The position numbers and the translations under genes are program-made. From the NCBI GenBank assembly GCA_024636975.1, contig JAGXGA010000032.1:62001-126000 (forward strand): a DNA stretch of 64,000 nt. Direction: 5' to 3'. The notes under the pieces were generated by a model. That model was given only the letters and a program-made list of their open reading frames with translations. It was not told the origin of the DNA and did not search any database. Positions 34,892 through 43,895 of the stretch are shown here, piece by piece; the first letter of the stretch is position 1, and every line of letters begins with the position of its first letter. The DNA comes from Mariniphaga sp. Lineage in GTDB: Bacteria > Bacteroidota > Bacteroidia > Bacteroidales > Prolixibacteraceae.

Positions 34892-34933
34892 GTCATTGCG
34901 CTCCCGATGTATTCCATCGGGAAAAGCAATCTC
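34892..34933. repeat. REP-like intergenic palindromic element
   Basis: GTCATTGCG (34892-34900) and GCAATCTC (34926-34933) frame a hairpin TCCCGATG-TATTC-CATCGGGA (34902-34922), with ATTGC/GCAAT pairing outside it. The framing words recall dispersed intergenic elements known from many bacterial genomes. Only one copy is in the window, so its repeat status is inferred. Confidence 0.5.
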
Positions 34934-35093
34934 ACGATATCGCGCAGCTGCCTTCAATTGAAAAGATTAAAGTTATTCTTTTTGATATTCGGTTATATTC
35001 CGAAGGGAGACTTAGGATTCTGTTTCTTTTCGTAGTGAAAGGATAATTACTGGATTGAACCAAAAAACATCCTACATACCTTCCCCTGACTAA

Positions 35094-35203
35094 ATTCAAT
35101 GTTAACTCAATACAAACTCAATATTAACTCAATGTAAATTCAATTATAATTGAATTTACATTGAGTTATAACTGAATTAATATTGAGTCTATACTGAATT
35201 TGC
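35094..35203. repeat. Ten 11-bp units in exact phase, inverted about a central 44-bp palindrome
   Basis: Ten consecutive 11-base units start at 35094, 35105, 35116, 35127, 35138, 35149, 35160, 35171, 35182 and 35193 with no slip. Units 1-5 begin A(T/C)TCAAT and units 6-10 begin A(T/C)TGA(A/G)T, which is largely the reverse complement. The middle (35125-35168) is a perfect 44-base palindrome. The array lies about 370 bases upstream of susC. Confidence 0.9.
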
Positions 35204-35571
35204 CATGGCCGAGAACGGGATTATTTATTGGTTAAAACAGAACATTCCACATATCTGCAACAATGGACTTCTGAACAGGAGGTTAAATACTTAAAGTGAA
35301 GTATATACTATTTGAATCTGCCTGTTACTTAAAAATCTGGATCTTTTAAAGTTCAAAAAACATTTTGTAAAATGATTTGCATATTAACATTTTTTAGTAA
35401 ATTCGTATCGATTCCATTAAATCTGAAATATTAAATGAACTAAATAAAATTTCCCATTATTTCATTTACACATCCTCGTATTTTTCTTTCAGATTTATTG
35501 TGATACTTTTTAGAATGAAAACTATTTATAATAAATAATTCTAATTGTTTAATGTGCTAAACCAGTATTGT
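35204..35571. other. Gene-free leader region upstream of susC
   Basis: This AT-rich stretch of about 370 bases has no coding frame, tRNA or strong hairpin. A weak -7-like TACTTTTT at 35504-35511 is the only promoter-like element near the susC start. The adjacent 34632-34823 stretch likewise shows nothing recognisable. Confidence 0.35.
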
Positions 35572-38500
35572 ATGGAACAAAAAATGAAAGGTTTGCTGTC
35601 CCTTCTCTTCCGACAGCTAAAAAAAATCCTGCGCACAACAGTAACATTAATTTTGTTGTTGGCGCTAGCGAGTATTACCTGGGCAAACGCAGACCCGGTG
35701 CCTTCCGAACAACAAAGAACCATTAGCGGAACAGTAGTCGACGAAGAAGGGCTACCCCTTCCGGGTGTTTCAGTTGTGGTTCAGGGTACAACCGTAGGAG
35801 TTGTGACTGATATTGACGGTAACTATGCCCTTGAGGTGCCACCGGATGCGAGGATACTTGTATACTCGTTTGTAGGGATGAGACGACAGGAAATCAATAT
35901 TGGAAACAGGTCCAACATTGATGTAACGCTTGAAACTGAAGCAATCGGGCTGGAAGAGGTAATCGCCGTTGGTTATGCCTCTCAGAAAAAGGCGAACATT
36001 GTGGGTTCAGTAACTTCGGTAAGCGGAGAAAAGATTGAGTCGATTCCATCGGCAGATGTTACCAACGCCATTTCAGGCCGTTTGCCGGGTTCTGTTGTTA
36101 TACAGGAAAGTGGTGAGCCAGGACAAAACTCAGCTACCATTCTAGTACGCGGACGTACAACATTGGGCGACCGTGGTGATAATCCTGAGCTAACTGCTCC
36201 TTTGGTTGTTGTCGATGGAATTCCCGGACGTTCGTTAGGAGATATTGACCCGGTTGACATCGAAAGCATTTCAGTTTTGAAAGATGCGTCAGCAGCCATT
36301 TATGGTTCGCAGGCTGCAAACGGTGTTATTCTTGTTACTACCAAACGGGGGACTATCGGCAAACCTCGTATGAACTACCAGTTCTACCAGGGATTTATGC
36401 AACCAACTCTTCTCCCAAAAGCACTTAGTGCAGGTGATTATGCTACCATGTTGAGTGAATACCAGGATTACGAAGGCAAATCACGTACCTATTCTGACGA
36501 AGATATTGCCCTTTTCTACAGTGGTCGTGACCCGTGGGAACATCCTAACAGCGACTGGATGGGTGACCTTGTGGCTAACTGGACTACTACAAGCAAGCAT
36601 AACTTCACCATCGACGGTGGTACTGCAAATGGTATGAACTATTTTGTTTCAATGGGTTATAAGAACGAAGAAGCCATTTACGCACAGGAATCGACCAACT
36701 ACCAGCAGTACAACATGAGGGCAAAAATCAATTTACCTGTAAATGACTGGTTGACTGCCGGTATTGATTATGCAGGTTTTATCAATAAGAAAAAATATCC
36801 TGTAAAAAGTGCAGGTGCCATCTACGGTCAGGCAACCCGCCTTGTACCCACCCAGTGGTCATTCTGGCCGTCAGGCGAACCTGGGCCGGATATCGAGTAT
36901 GGTGACAACCCGGTTGTAACTTCTACTTTTGAAGGCGGTTCTGATGATCAGACTACTTATAAAAATCAGCTGACATTCAGTGCTACTATTGAGCCACCAA
37001 TGATCAAAGGCCTCTCATTTTCAGGTCAGTACACATACGATGTTGATAATTTCTACCGTAAGCAGTTCCGTAAACCATGGATACTCTATTTCCCGAAATG
37101 GGATACAGCAGTACGTAACTCAGAAGGTTTCATCACCAGCATGGAATTAACACCAACTCCGCGTGGATATTCTGCACCCGAGCTGGCAGAAGATTACAGT
37201 CGTTCAATTCGTCAATTGAGTCTTATCAGTGCTAACTACAATCGTCAGTTTGGCGACCACTCTATCGGGTTATACGGAGGTTATGAACAACTGACCGACG
37301 ATGGCAACTGGTTTGGCGGTTTCCGTAAATATTATATCTCCGATGTAGTTCAAACACTGGACGCCGGAGCCGATGCCGAGAAAAACAACTGGGGCTCCAT
37401 GCGGATTTATGCACGTAAATCGTTGATCGGACGTTTCAATTACAGCTACAAGGGCAAATACCTTGCTGAAATCGTATTCCGACGTGACGGTTCTTTGAAA
37501 TTCCCGCCTGACAACCGCTGGGGTAACTTTCCCGGATTCCTGGCTGGATGGAGAATATCAGAAGAGGCATTCTGGCAGGAAAATCTTGGTTTCATCAACT
37601 ACTTTAAGTTAAGGGCATCCTACGGAAAAATGGGTATGGATCCGGGAAATCCATTCCAGTACATCAATAAATATCAGCTTTCGAGTGGGATGACGTTGGG
37701 TACAGGAAAAGTAGTTGAAACCATTGTGCAGCAGGCTGGCATAGCCAATCCATTCATTACCTGGGAAAAACAAACCACCTATAACGTAGGTTTTGATTCA
37801 CAATGGTTTGGAAACCTGATATCTTTGAATACAGAATTTTTCTACAGCAAACGTTCCGACATTCTTGCTCCGAGAGACGCTTCAGTTCCCGGATTTACAG
37901 GTCTGGCGCTTCCCGATGAAAACATCGCCGAAGTAGATAACCGCGGGTTTGAAATTGAAGCCGGATTCCATAAAGAAGTGAATAATGATTTTCGTTACGA
38001 CATTTCCGGCAACATTGCCTATAACCACAACGAAGTTGTATTTATGGACGAACCCGAAAGGGCCGTACCATGGCAACGTCGCACCGGACATCCTTTCGGC
38101 GCAGAGTTACTCTACGATGCAATAGGAATTTTCAAAGATCAGGCAGAAGTAGATGCACTACCAAGCTGGTCGGGGGCAAAACCGGGTGATGTTGTTTTCA
38201 GAGATGTAAGTGGCGATGGAGTTATCAACAGTGATGATCGCATTCTGCTTGACAAAACCGATGCACCTGAAATTTTCTACGGAATCAGCTTCGACTTAGA
38301 ATACCGTAACTGGAACCTTTCAGTTCTGGCACAGGGGCAAGGTTCTTATTACCGCATGAATATTGCTGACGGACGTCGCGGTGAAGCCGGCAATTACATG
38401 CAGTGGGAATTTGACAACCGCTGGACACCGGAAAATACGAATACCGATGTGGCAAGAGCTTATAACCGCAGTGACTTATACTGGCATTTTGAGGTAAATA

Positions 38501-38739
38501 ACAGTACCTATTATTTTGACAACATGGCTTACGCCCGTTTGAAAAATGCAGTTCTGACGTATACTCTTCCAAGTGAATTGGTTGCTCCAATTGGGTTAAG
38601 TAGGGCCAGTGTCTATTTTGCAGGAAACAACCTTTTTCTGATTTATGCAGCGCAGAAGAACTTTGATCCGGAAATCGGAGCTCCTTTGACTTATCCTGCA
38701 ATTAGAACTTTAGCACTTGGTGTAAGAGTAACATTTTAA
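35572..38739 (+). CDS. SusC/RagA-type TonB-dependent outer-membrane transporter
   Basis: This 1055-residue protein forms the outer-membrane barrel that imports oligosaccharides with its SusD partner. After a signal segment (about 13-42) comes a carboxypeptidase-like regulatory domain (RTISGTVVDEEGLPLPGVSVVV ... about 51-125). The TonB-dependent plug follows with LVVVDGIPG, DIESISVLKDASAAIYGSQAANGVILVTTK, the SusC signature. The rest is beta-barrel ending in a short strand with a terminal Phe (GVRVTF). The start at 35572 (MEQKMKGL) or 35584 is more likely than 35545. SusD follows 30 bp downstream. The glycan imported is not evident from this protein. Confidence 0.95.
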   Translation: MEQKMKGLLSLLFRQLKKILRTTVTLILLLALASITWANADPVPSEQQRTISGTVVDEEGLPLPGVSVVVQGTTVGVVTDIDGNYALEVPPDARILVYSFVGMRRQEINIGNRSNIDVTLETEAIGLEEVIAVGYASQKKANIVGSVTSVSGEKIESIPSADVTNAISGRLPGSVVIQESGEPGQNSATILVRGRTTLGDRGDNPELTAPLVVVDGIPGRSLGDIDPVDIESISVLKDASAAIYGSQAANGVILVTTKRGTIGKPRMNYQFYQGFMQPTLLPKALSAGDYATMLSEYQDYEGKSRTYSDEDIALFYSGRDPWEHPNSDWMGDLVANWTTTSKHNFTIDGGTANGMNYFVSMGYKNEEAIYAQESTNYQQYNMRAKINLPVNDWLTAGIDYAGFINKKKYPVKSAGAIYGQATRLVPTQWSFWPSGEPGPDIEYGDNPVVTSTFEGGSDDQTTYKNQLTFSATIEPPMIKGLSFSGQYTYDVDNFYRKQFRKPWILYFPKWDTAVRNSEGFITSMELTPTPRGYSAPELAEDYSRSIRQLSLISANYNRQFGDHSIGLYGGYEQLTDDGNWFGGFRKYYISDVVQTLDAGADAEKNNWGSMRIYARKSLIGRFNYSYKGKYLAEIVFRRDGSLKFPPDNRWGNFPGFLAGWRISEEAFWQENLGFINYFKLRASYGKMGMDPGNPFQYINKYQLSSGMTLGTGKVVETIVQQAGIANPFITWEKQTTYNVGFDSQWFGNLISLNTEFFYSKRSDILAPRDASVPGFTGLALPDENIAEVDNRGFEIEAGFHKEVNNDFRYDISGNIAYNHNEVVFMDEPERAVPWQRRTGHPFGAELLYDAIGIFKDQAEVDALPSWSGAKPGDVVFRDVSGDGVINSDDRILLDKTDAPEIFYGISFDLEYRNWNLSVLAQGQGSYYRMNIADGRRGEAGNYMQWEFDNRWTPENTNTDVARAYNRSDLYWHFEVNNSTYYFDNMAYARLKNAVLTYTLPSELVAPIGLSRASVYFAGNNLFLIYAAQKNFDPEIGAPLTYPAIRTLALGVRVTF

Positions 38740-38769
38740 TGATTTAGTGAATTTTGAAAATTACGATAT

Positions 38770-40728
38770 ATGAAAAAAATATTAGGATATTCGATGATTA
38801 TGTTGGTACTAATGATAGTATCCAACTCATGTGAGGATGTTCTCGAACAGAAGGCTGTCGATTCTTTCAACGAAGAAACAGTGTTCGCAGACATTAACCT
38901 TACTGAAGCCTATTTGGGTGAATGCTACGATTACATCGGAGGCCAGGGAGGCTGGTGGAACAGAAACAACTCCGGTACGCTTGGTTTGCGTGAAGATTTA
39001 CTTGCCGCCGGAACCGATGAAATGCTGGGCATCCACCGTCCGAGTGAATATACCAACATTAAGGGAACAATGAGCCCCGACCAGTTGGGACACTTTGGAA
39101 ACCCACGTTTCGACTGGATACGCTGGGAACCCATGTATTCAAACATTAAAAACGTGAACGTGTTACTGGCAAATATTGACGAAGTGCCAGTAGCAAATGA
39201 CGACGAAGCTGCGTGGATTGAAAGAATGAAGGGCGAAGCCTATTTTATCAGGGCATTTGACTATACCAACCTTATGCGTTCTTATGGAGGTCTTGTGCTT
39301 GTTTCCGAACCTTATGAACTGGGAGAAGACTTTTTGTCGGCAACCCGTTCAAGTCTGGATGAAACGCTGGATTTTATCATTTCTGATGTTGATCAGGCCA
39401 TCCAGCTTCTTCCAATGAAAGATGACATTGAACAGGGACGGGCCACAAGAGGAGCAGCAGCTGCACTAAAATCGCGTCTGTTAAGCTGGAGTACAGGTGA
39501 ACTGATGCACGGAGCTTATTCTACTGATCCGCTGGTTTCTTTCCAGTCACATACGCGCGAATCGTTGCTGCAACAAGCAAAAGCAACGGCAAAAGCTATT
39601 ATGGATGGAACATACGGGAAATATGCCTTAACCGGTTCAACTGACGATCCTCCATCGCTACTGACCGAAGAAGACGTAATGGCATATTCAGATAACTTCT
39701 TCAACATTTTCACACAAACCGGTGAGTGGAACGATGAAGTAATATGGGGAGTTCAACACAACCAGGCCGATGGAAACCGCATCCGGCAGAACCAGTGGTG
39801 GGGTCCGAACGGATACCATAGCTGGGGGAACAACAATCCGCTGGAACCGGTAGTGCGTAAATTTGAAATGGCTGACGGAACGCCATTCGACTGGGATAAA
39901 TACAACCCGGGCGATGAAAACTTCCGGGTTGCATCCAGTGAAGAACTGGCAGCCGACCCGGAAAGGAATCCTTACGTGGGGAGGGAACCACGTTTTTATG
40001 CTACAATTTTGTATGACGGCTCTCAGTGGCAACCACGCCCGAGTGATGCCGCCGGTATCGACCCGACAGGTCTTGTACAAACCGGTTATTTCCTGAATAC
40101 CAGCTACTCTGATTATGCCGGAATGGATCAGGAGACATTCAGAACACGTATAGATGCTTATATCAATGCATCTACTGAAGATTACACGGCAGGACTGGAT
40201 ACCCGCCAGGGGCTGATTGAAGCCTGGAACGGAACCAAAAACGGATACTACGTGAAAAAATACCAGGAAATTGATATTGTCGGTCAGTACTTTCAAAACC
40301 GCAATACCTGGATTGAGTTACGCTATGCCGAAGTTATTATGGATTATGCAGAGGCTTGTATCGAGCTGGGTGATGTGGAAGAAGGCATCGATGCGCTTAA
40401 CATGATCCGCAACCGTGCCGGATTACCCGACCGTGTTGCAGCCGATCAGGCGCAGGCCAGGGAATGGTACCGCCATGAACGCCAGATTGAATTCTTTGGC
40501 GAAGGCGACCGTTATTACATGATGCGTAAATGGATGATTGCTGAAGATGTAATTACTGATGTACACCCAATGAGAATTTATCATTTTGATGATGGAAGCA
40601 TTTGGTATTACGATGAAATTACAAGTGTTGATGCAAGACAATTCAATCAGAATGCTTACTGGCAGCCTATTTCGCGAAATGAAATGAATAAGGCGCCACA
40701 ATTGACAAACAATCCCGGTTACAATTAA
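38770..40728 (+). CDS. SusD/RagB-type glycan-binding lipoprotein
   Basis: A lipoprotein signal (MLVLMIVSNSC, Cys near 21) places it on the outer-membrane surface, where it acts as the lid and glycan-binding partner of the SusC barrel. The TPR-like SusD fold is indicated by AEAYFIRAFDYTNLMRSYGGLVLV, DEAAWIERMKGEAYF, the RGAAAALKSRLLSW helix, and the late ELRYAEVIMDYAEACIELGDVEEGIDALNMIRNRAGLPD helices with EWYRHERQIEFFGEGDRYYMMRKW. At 652 aa it is at the long end of the family. It is followed by a strong terminator. Confidence 0.93.
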   Translation: MKKILGYSMIMLVLMIVSNSCEDVLEQKAVDSFNEETVFADINLTEAYLGECYDYIGGQGGWWNRNNSGTLGLREDLLAAGTDEMLGIHRPSEYTNIKGTMSPDQLGHFGNPRFDWIRWEPMYSNIKNVNVLLANIDEVPVANDDEAAWIERMKGEAYFIRAFDYTNLMRSYGGLVLVSEPYELGEDFLSATRSSLDETLDFIISDVDQAIQLLPMKDDIEQGRATRGAAAALKSRLLSWSTGELMHGAYSTDPLVSFQSHTRESLLQQAKATAKAIMDGTYGKYALTGSTDDPPSLLTEEDVMAYSDNFFNIFTQTGEWNDEVIWGVQHNQADGNRIRQNQWWGPNGYHSWGNNNPLEPVVRKFEMADGTPFDWDKYNPGDENFRVASSEELAADPERNPYVGREPRFYATILYDGSQWQPRPSDAAGIDPTGLVQTGYFLNTSYSDYAGMDQETFRTRIDAYINASTEDYTAGLDTRQGLIEAWNGTKNGYYVKKYQEIDIVGQYFQNRNTWIELRYAEVIMDYAEACIELGDVEEGIDALNMIRNRAGLPDRVAADQAQAREWYRHERQIEFFGEGDRYYMMRKWMIAEDVITDVHPMRIYHFDDGSIWYYDEITSVDARQFNQNAYWQPISRNEMNKAPQLTNNPGYN

Positions 40729-40751
40729 TATTAGGTTTTGTTAGAAGGATG

Positions 40752-40781
40752 AAGACCGGCTCAATTTGGGCCGGTCTTTTT
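40752..40781 (+). terminator. Intrinsic terminator after susD-like gene
   Basis: AGACCGGC (40753-40760) pairs with GCCGGTCT (40770-40777) and is followed by TTTTT. It separates the SusCD unit from the MFS gene 50 bases downstream. Confidence 0.9.
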
Positions 40782-40833
40782 CAAATAACCTAAAACATAA
40801 AGTATAAACAACAATAAGAACTAAAAAAAGGTG

Positions 40834-42054
40834 ATGGCAAAATTCAAACTTTCTGTAATGATGCTCCTTCAATACATGATGTATGCAGTGTGGTGGGTTC
40901 CACTTGCAGCATACCTTACCAACCTGGAAGTGGGGAGCACCCAAAAAGCACTTATCCTGAGCTCTATGGCCATAGGTTGCATGGCATCACCCCTGGTGGG
41001 TATGCTTGCCGACCGGTTTTGGCCGGCACAAAAAGTGCTGGCAGGTTTGAATTTAATTCATGGAATTATGCTGATATGGGCAGGCACGACTAATAATCCT
41101 GATGTTTTATTTTTAAGCCTTTTACTGGCGATGCTGGCCTATATGCCATCCTGGAGTCTTACCAGTGCAATTGCTATGGCTCACCTGCCATCTGAAGAAT
41201 TTCCAAAAATAAGGGTATTTGGCTCCATTGGGTGGGTCGCATCAGGCATTTTCAGCTTTATCTTTATCCGGTTTCTGAATATAAATTTCGATGGGACAAA
41301 CGTTCCATTCTATTGTGGTGCAGGTGTAAGTCTGTTTGCCGTGTACTTCAATCTTACGCTGCCTGACACCCCTCCGCTGTCCAAAGGTCACAAAGCTGCC
41401 CTTATTGATGCTTTTGGCTTTAGATCAGTTCAACTGATGAAAGACCGGAATTTCTTTATTTTCATTGTGCTGTCTTTCCTGTCGATGATCCCGTTTGCCA
41501 TGTATTATTCTTACTTTTCAGAGTTCCTTCTTTACATCAATATCCAGTACATATCCATAACAATTAACTGGGGAGTTCTTGCCGAAATGGGATTTCTCCT
41601 GCTGGTTCCGCCAGCTATAAAAAAATTCGGATTGAGAAGAACCATGGCTTTAGGGTTGATTGCTTTAATTATCCGATATTCCTCCTTTTACCTGGGTGGT
41701 ACAATAAACCAGCCCTGGATGTATTATATTGGTATTTTGATTCATGGCTTAATTTTTGGATTCTTTTATGTTGGCGGCCAGATATACATTGATAAAAAAG
41801 CTCCCAAACAGCTAAAATCACAAGCCCAGGGTTTTATATTCCTGGTAACCTTTGGTGCCGGATTACTGGTCGGTAACTTTTTTTCAGCCCGGCTAATCGA
41901 CTATTACACGACAGCCGACGGCTACAATTGGGAGGCAATCTGGATGGTTACCACGTTGCTCTCAGCAGGATTGCTGCTAATTTTTGTGCTTCTGTTTAAA
42001 CCAGAAAAGGAATATCAAAAAGCAGCTTCTTTTTCCACCGCGGCTGGAGAGTAA
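40834..42054 (+). CDS. MFS transporter, nucleoside/sugar porter-like
   Basis: Twelve membrane helices are predicted over 406 residues. The beginning KFKLSVMMLLQYMMYAVWWVPLAAYL and the loop GCMASPLVGMLADRFWPAQKVLAGLNLIHG resemble the nucleoside-H+ symporter (NHS/NupG-like) branch of the major facilitator superfamily. Later IRVFGSIGWVASGI and APKQLKSQAQGFIFLVTFGAGLLVGN are also typical of that branch, which in Bacteroidota includes sugar porters in utilisation loci. A GTG at 40831 directly precedes the chosen ATG. It follows the SusCD pair but is behind a terminator, so it may depend on readthrough or its own promoter. Confidence 0.85.
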   Translation: MAKFKLSVMMLLQYMMYAVWWVPLAAYLTNLEVGSTQKALILSSMAIGCMASPLVGMLADRFWPAQKVLAGLNLIHGIMLIWAGTTNNPDVLFLSLLLAMLAYMPSWSLTSAIAMAHLPSEEFPKIRVFGSIGWVASGIFSFIFIRFLNINFDGTNVPFYCGAGVSLFAVYFNLTLPDTPPLSKGHKAALIDAFGFRSVQLMKDRNFFIFIVLSFLSMIPFAMYYSYFSEFLLYINIQYISITINWGVLAEMGFLLLVPPAIKKFGLRRTMALGLIALIIRYSSFYLGGTINQPWMYYIGILIHGLIFGFFYVGGQIYIDKKAPKQLKSQAQGFIFLVTFGAGLLVGNFFSARLIDYYTTADGYNWEAIWMVTTLLSAGLLLIFVLLFKPEKEYQKAASFSTAAGE

Positions 42055-42085
42055 TAGGAAGCAAGCAAAAAAGGTTCTTCTCGAT

Positions 42086-42105
42086 ACTTAAAAAAAAATT
42101 TAAGT
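42086..42105. terminator. Weak bidirectional hairpin between converging genes
   Basis: ACTTAAA (42086-42092) pairs with TTTAAGT (42099-42105), flanked by A- and T-rich runs. The stem is weak and contains only AT-rich pairs. Confidence 0.3.
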
Positions 42106-42109
42106 TATT

Positions 42110-43885
42110 TCAATTAAAAAATAAATAATACCAAAATGTATCGGCAAAATTTTGATGCAGTGCACGCTGTGCCTGCAACCGACTGGAATTATTCTGTTGA
42201 AATACCTGATAGTATTGGTTAAAACGATGTTCCGTTTCTTTGCTGGAATCCAAATATTCCAGGTCAGGAAAGTCGCCCATCCGTAACATCTTATATCCTG
42301 ATACCGCTTCATCAATATGCTTTGGCAAACGGGCATATTCGGCTTTTTCAAGTAACGGAAGATTTTTAACAACTCCTTCTATATCCTTGTTTAACAGCAA
42401 CAGAGCGAACTTATATTCAATGGCAAAAACATTGGTTGAATCTGAAGCAAGAATATAATCGATGTTGGCTGCCGGCTCATCAGAGAGTACAAAAAAATCA
42501 TTTATGGGCCTGTATTGCTTCGCCAGTCCCAGCTCAGGATGTGCATCTACCGCAACATCATTATATAAAAGCAGACGAAAAGCATTGGCCTCTTTACGAT
42601 AAAAAAAAGACTGTTCTAGAATATGGATATACTTTTCAGCGACTTTGTAGTTTCCGTTTATTAATTCAGTCTTTATGAGCATTTTTAATCCTTCTGGAGT
42701 ATATCCACGCATCACCATATATTCATAGGCCCACCGGTTTGCTTCGTTTACCATACCAAGTGAATAATAAAATTGACCACCTCTTCGAAGCACCTCCCCT
42801 ATGTTTTCCCATTTCAGAAAAAGTGTGCTTCCGTCAGGACTTTGTGGAAAATCAAAAAGTCGTCCGGTCAGCTGCCCTGTTTTTGCAAGAGCTATGTTGT
42901 TATGAAAAAGAGTGAGTTTATTGGTCGACGGAGCGGTTGAATTAAACGCAATTAGTTCATCGTATTTTTCTTCATAAAATAACTTTTCGGTGTAAAAATA
43001 ATGGCTGTTCTTTTTATCATGTCGAAAAACAAGTGCTACTACCAGAACCAGAACAACAACCAGGGGAGGGATTTGCTTCAGGATGGGTATTTCATTCATC
43101 CTGTTAAAAGGATAAATACCATTCATCTTATACAACAGCGGCAGCAAAACGACAAGTGCTGACAACAGAAAGAATTCCCATGTCTGCATTCCTGTATTAA
43201 ATGAAGAATAAGGAAATTGCATTAAACTTTTTGTTGTTGCATAAAACAGATACTCATTCGAAATATAAAAAGCAAATGATGCCCAGAAAAAAATGGATCC
43301 CAAATGAATCCAACGTTCCTTTCCCTTGCTGGAAATCAAATAAAACGCGTACATCAGTAAAAACAGCCATGCAAATCCACCGGTAAGGAAATACCATAAA
43401 GGAAAAAATACAACATTCAACCATTTCCACTTGCTTTTGTACAAACGAATGGCTGCATAAAAAATCCCCAGTTGCAATAAAATCCCCAGTGAGTTAACCG
43501 GTAAAAACTGGTAATGGGTATGTAAAAAAACAAATCCAGCCCCTAAGAGAAACGAAACAAAAAGAGAGCTGCTGCCTGCAATTGTTCTTCCTGCCAATAC
43601 TGAAATCCGAACAATAAGCAGCATTATGAATGCAAGCAGGAAAGCACCTAAATTTTCAATATAATAAAGAGCTATAAAAAGTTTTCCTAAATAATCAAGA
43701 AATCCACCCGGCTGTTTCAGATGTTCCCCCAGGTATGCAAAAGAAACCAAAAATAAACTGGATTTTTCCTGATAGAAAAAGATGTAGTTTGCAATCCAAC
43801 TGAAATAAATGAATGAAATCAGAAAGAACAACAGGTAAAGTAACCCAATGGATAGTTTCTTCATTTTATTGTTGGTATTTTGCAT
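42110..43885 (-). CDS. DUF6057-like polytopic membrane protein
   Basis: The N-terminal ~310 residues carry about ten hydrophobic segments, with motifs such as SFIYFSWIANYIFFYQEKSSLF, LHTHYQFLPVNSLGILLQLGIFY and the YFLTGGFAWLFLLMYAFYLISS helix. The C-terminal ~280 residues are soluble, alpha-helical and TPR-like (ANRWAYEYMVMRGYTPEGLKML ...). This layout resembles Bacteroidota DUF6057 proteins. The start at 43885 (MQNTNNK) lies just after the stop of the upstream gene; a start at 43864 (MKKLSI) is possible, and the frame's earliest start at 43942 would overlap the neighbour. It follows the haem-motif propeller lipoprotein by 10 bp and is almost certainly in its operon. Function unknown. Confidence 0.65.
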   Translation of the reverse strand: MQNTNNKMKKLSIGLLYLLFFLISFIYFSWIANYIFFYQEKSSLFLVSFAYLGEHLKQPGGFLDYLGKLFIALYYIENLGAFLLAFIMLLIVRISVLAGRTIAGSSSLFVSFLLGAGFVFLHTHYQFLPVNSLGILLQLGIFYAAIRLYKSKWKWLNVVFFPLWYFLTGGFAWLFLLMYAFYLISSKGKERWIHLGSIFFWASFAFYISNEYLFYATTKSLMQFPYSSFNTGMQTWEFFLLSALVVLLPLLYKMNGIYPFNRMNEIPILKQIPPLVVVLVLVVALVFRHDKKNSHYFYTEKLFYEEKYDELIAFNSTAPSTNKLTLFHNNIALAKTGQLTGRLFDFPQSPDGSTLFLKWENIGEVLRRGGQFYYSLGMVNEANRWAYEYMVMRGYTPEGLKMLIKTELINGNYKVAEKYIHILEQSFFYRKEANAFRLLLYNDVAVDAHPELGLAKQYRPINDFFVLSDEPAANIDYILASDSTNVFAIEYKFALLLLNKDIEGVVKNLPLLEKAEYARLPKHIDEAVSGYKMLRMGDFPDLEYLDSSKETEHRFNQYYQVFQQNNSSRLQAQRALHQNFADTFWYYLFFN

Positions 43886-43895
43886 CGTTAACAAA

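Noticed and set aside
34769-34957. A 62-codon leftward frame in the gene-free region
   Set aside because: Its sequence is the translation of the REP-like element (GIHRERNDGFVGK-type text), a common false frame in such repeats.
35125-35168. The 44-bp palindrome read as a transcription terminator
   Set aside because: It is almost all AT, has no T run at its end, and lies within a longer array, so the phased-array view explains more of the data.
35094-35203. The phased units as a CRISPR array
   Set aside because: Units are only 11 bases, have no unique spacers, and no cas genes are present.
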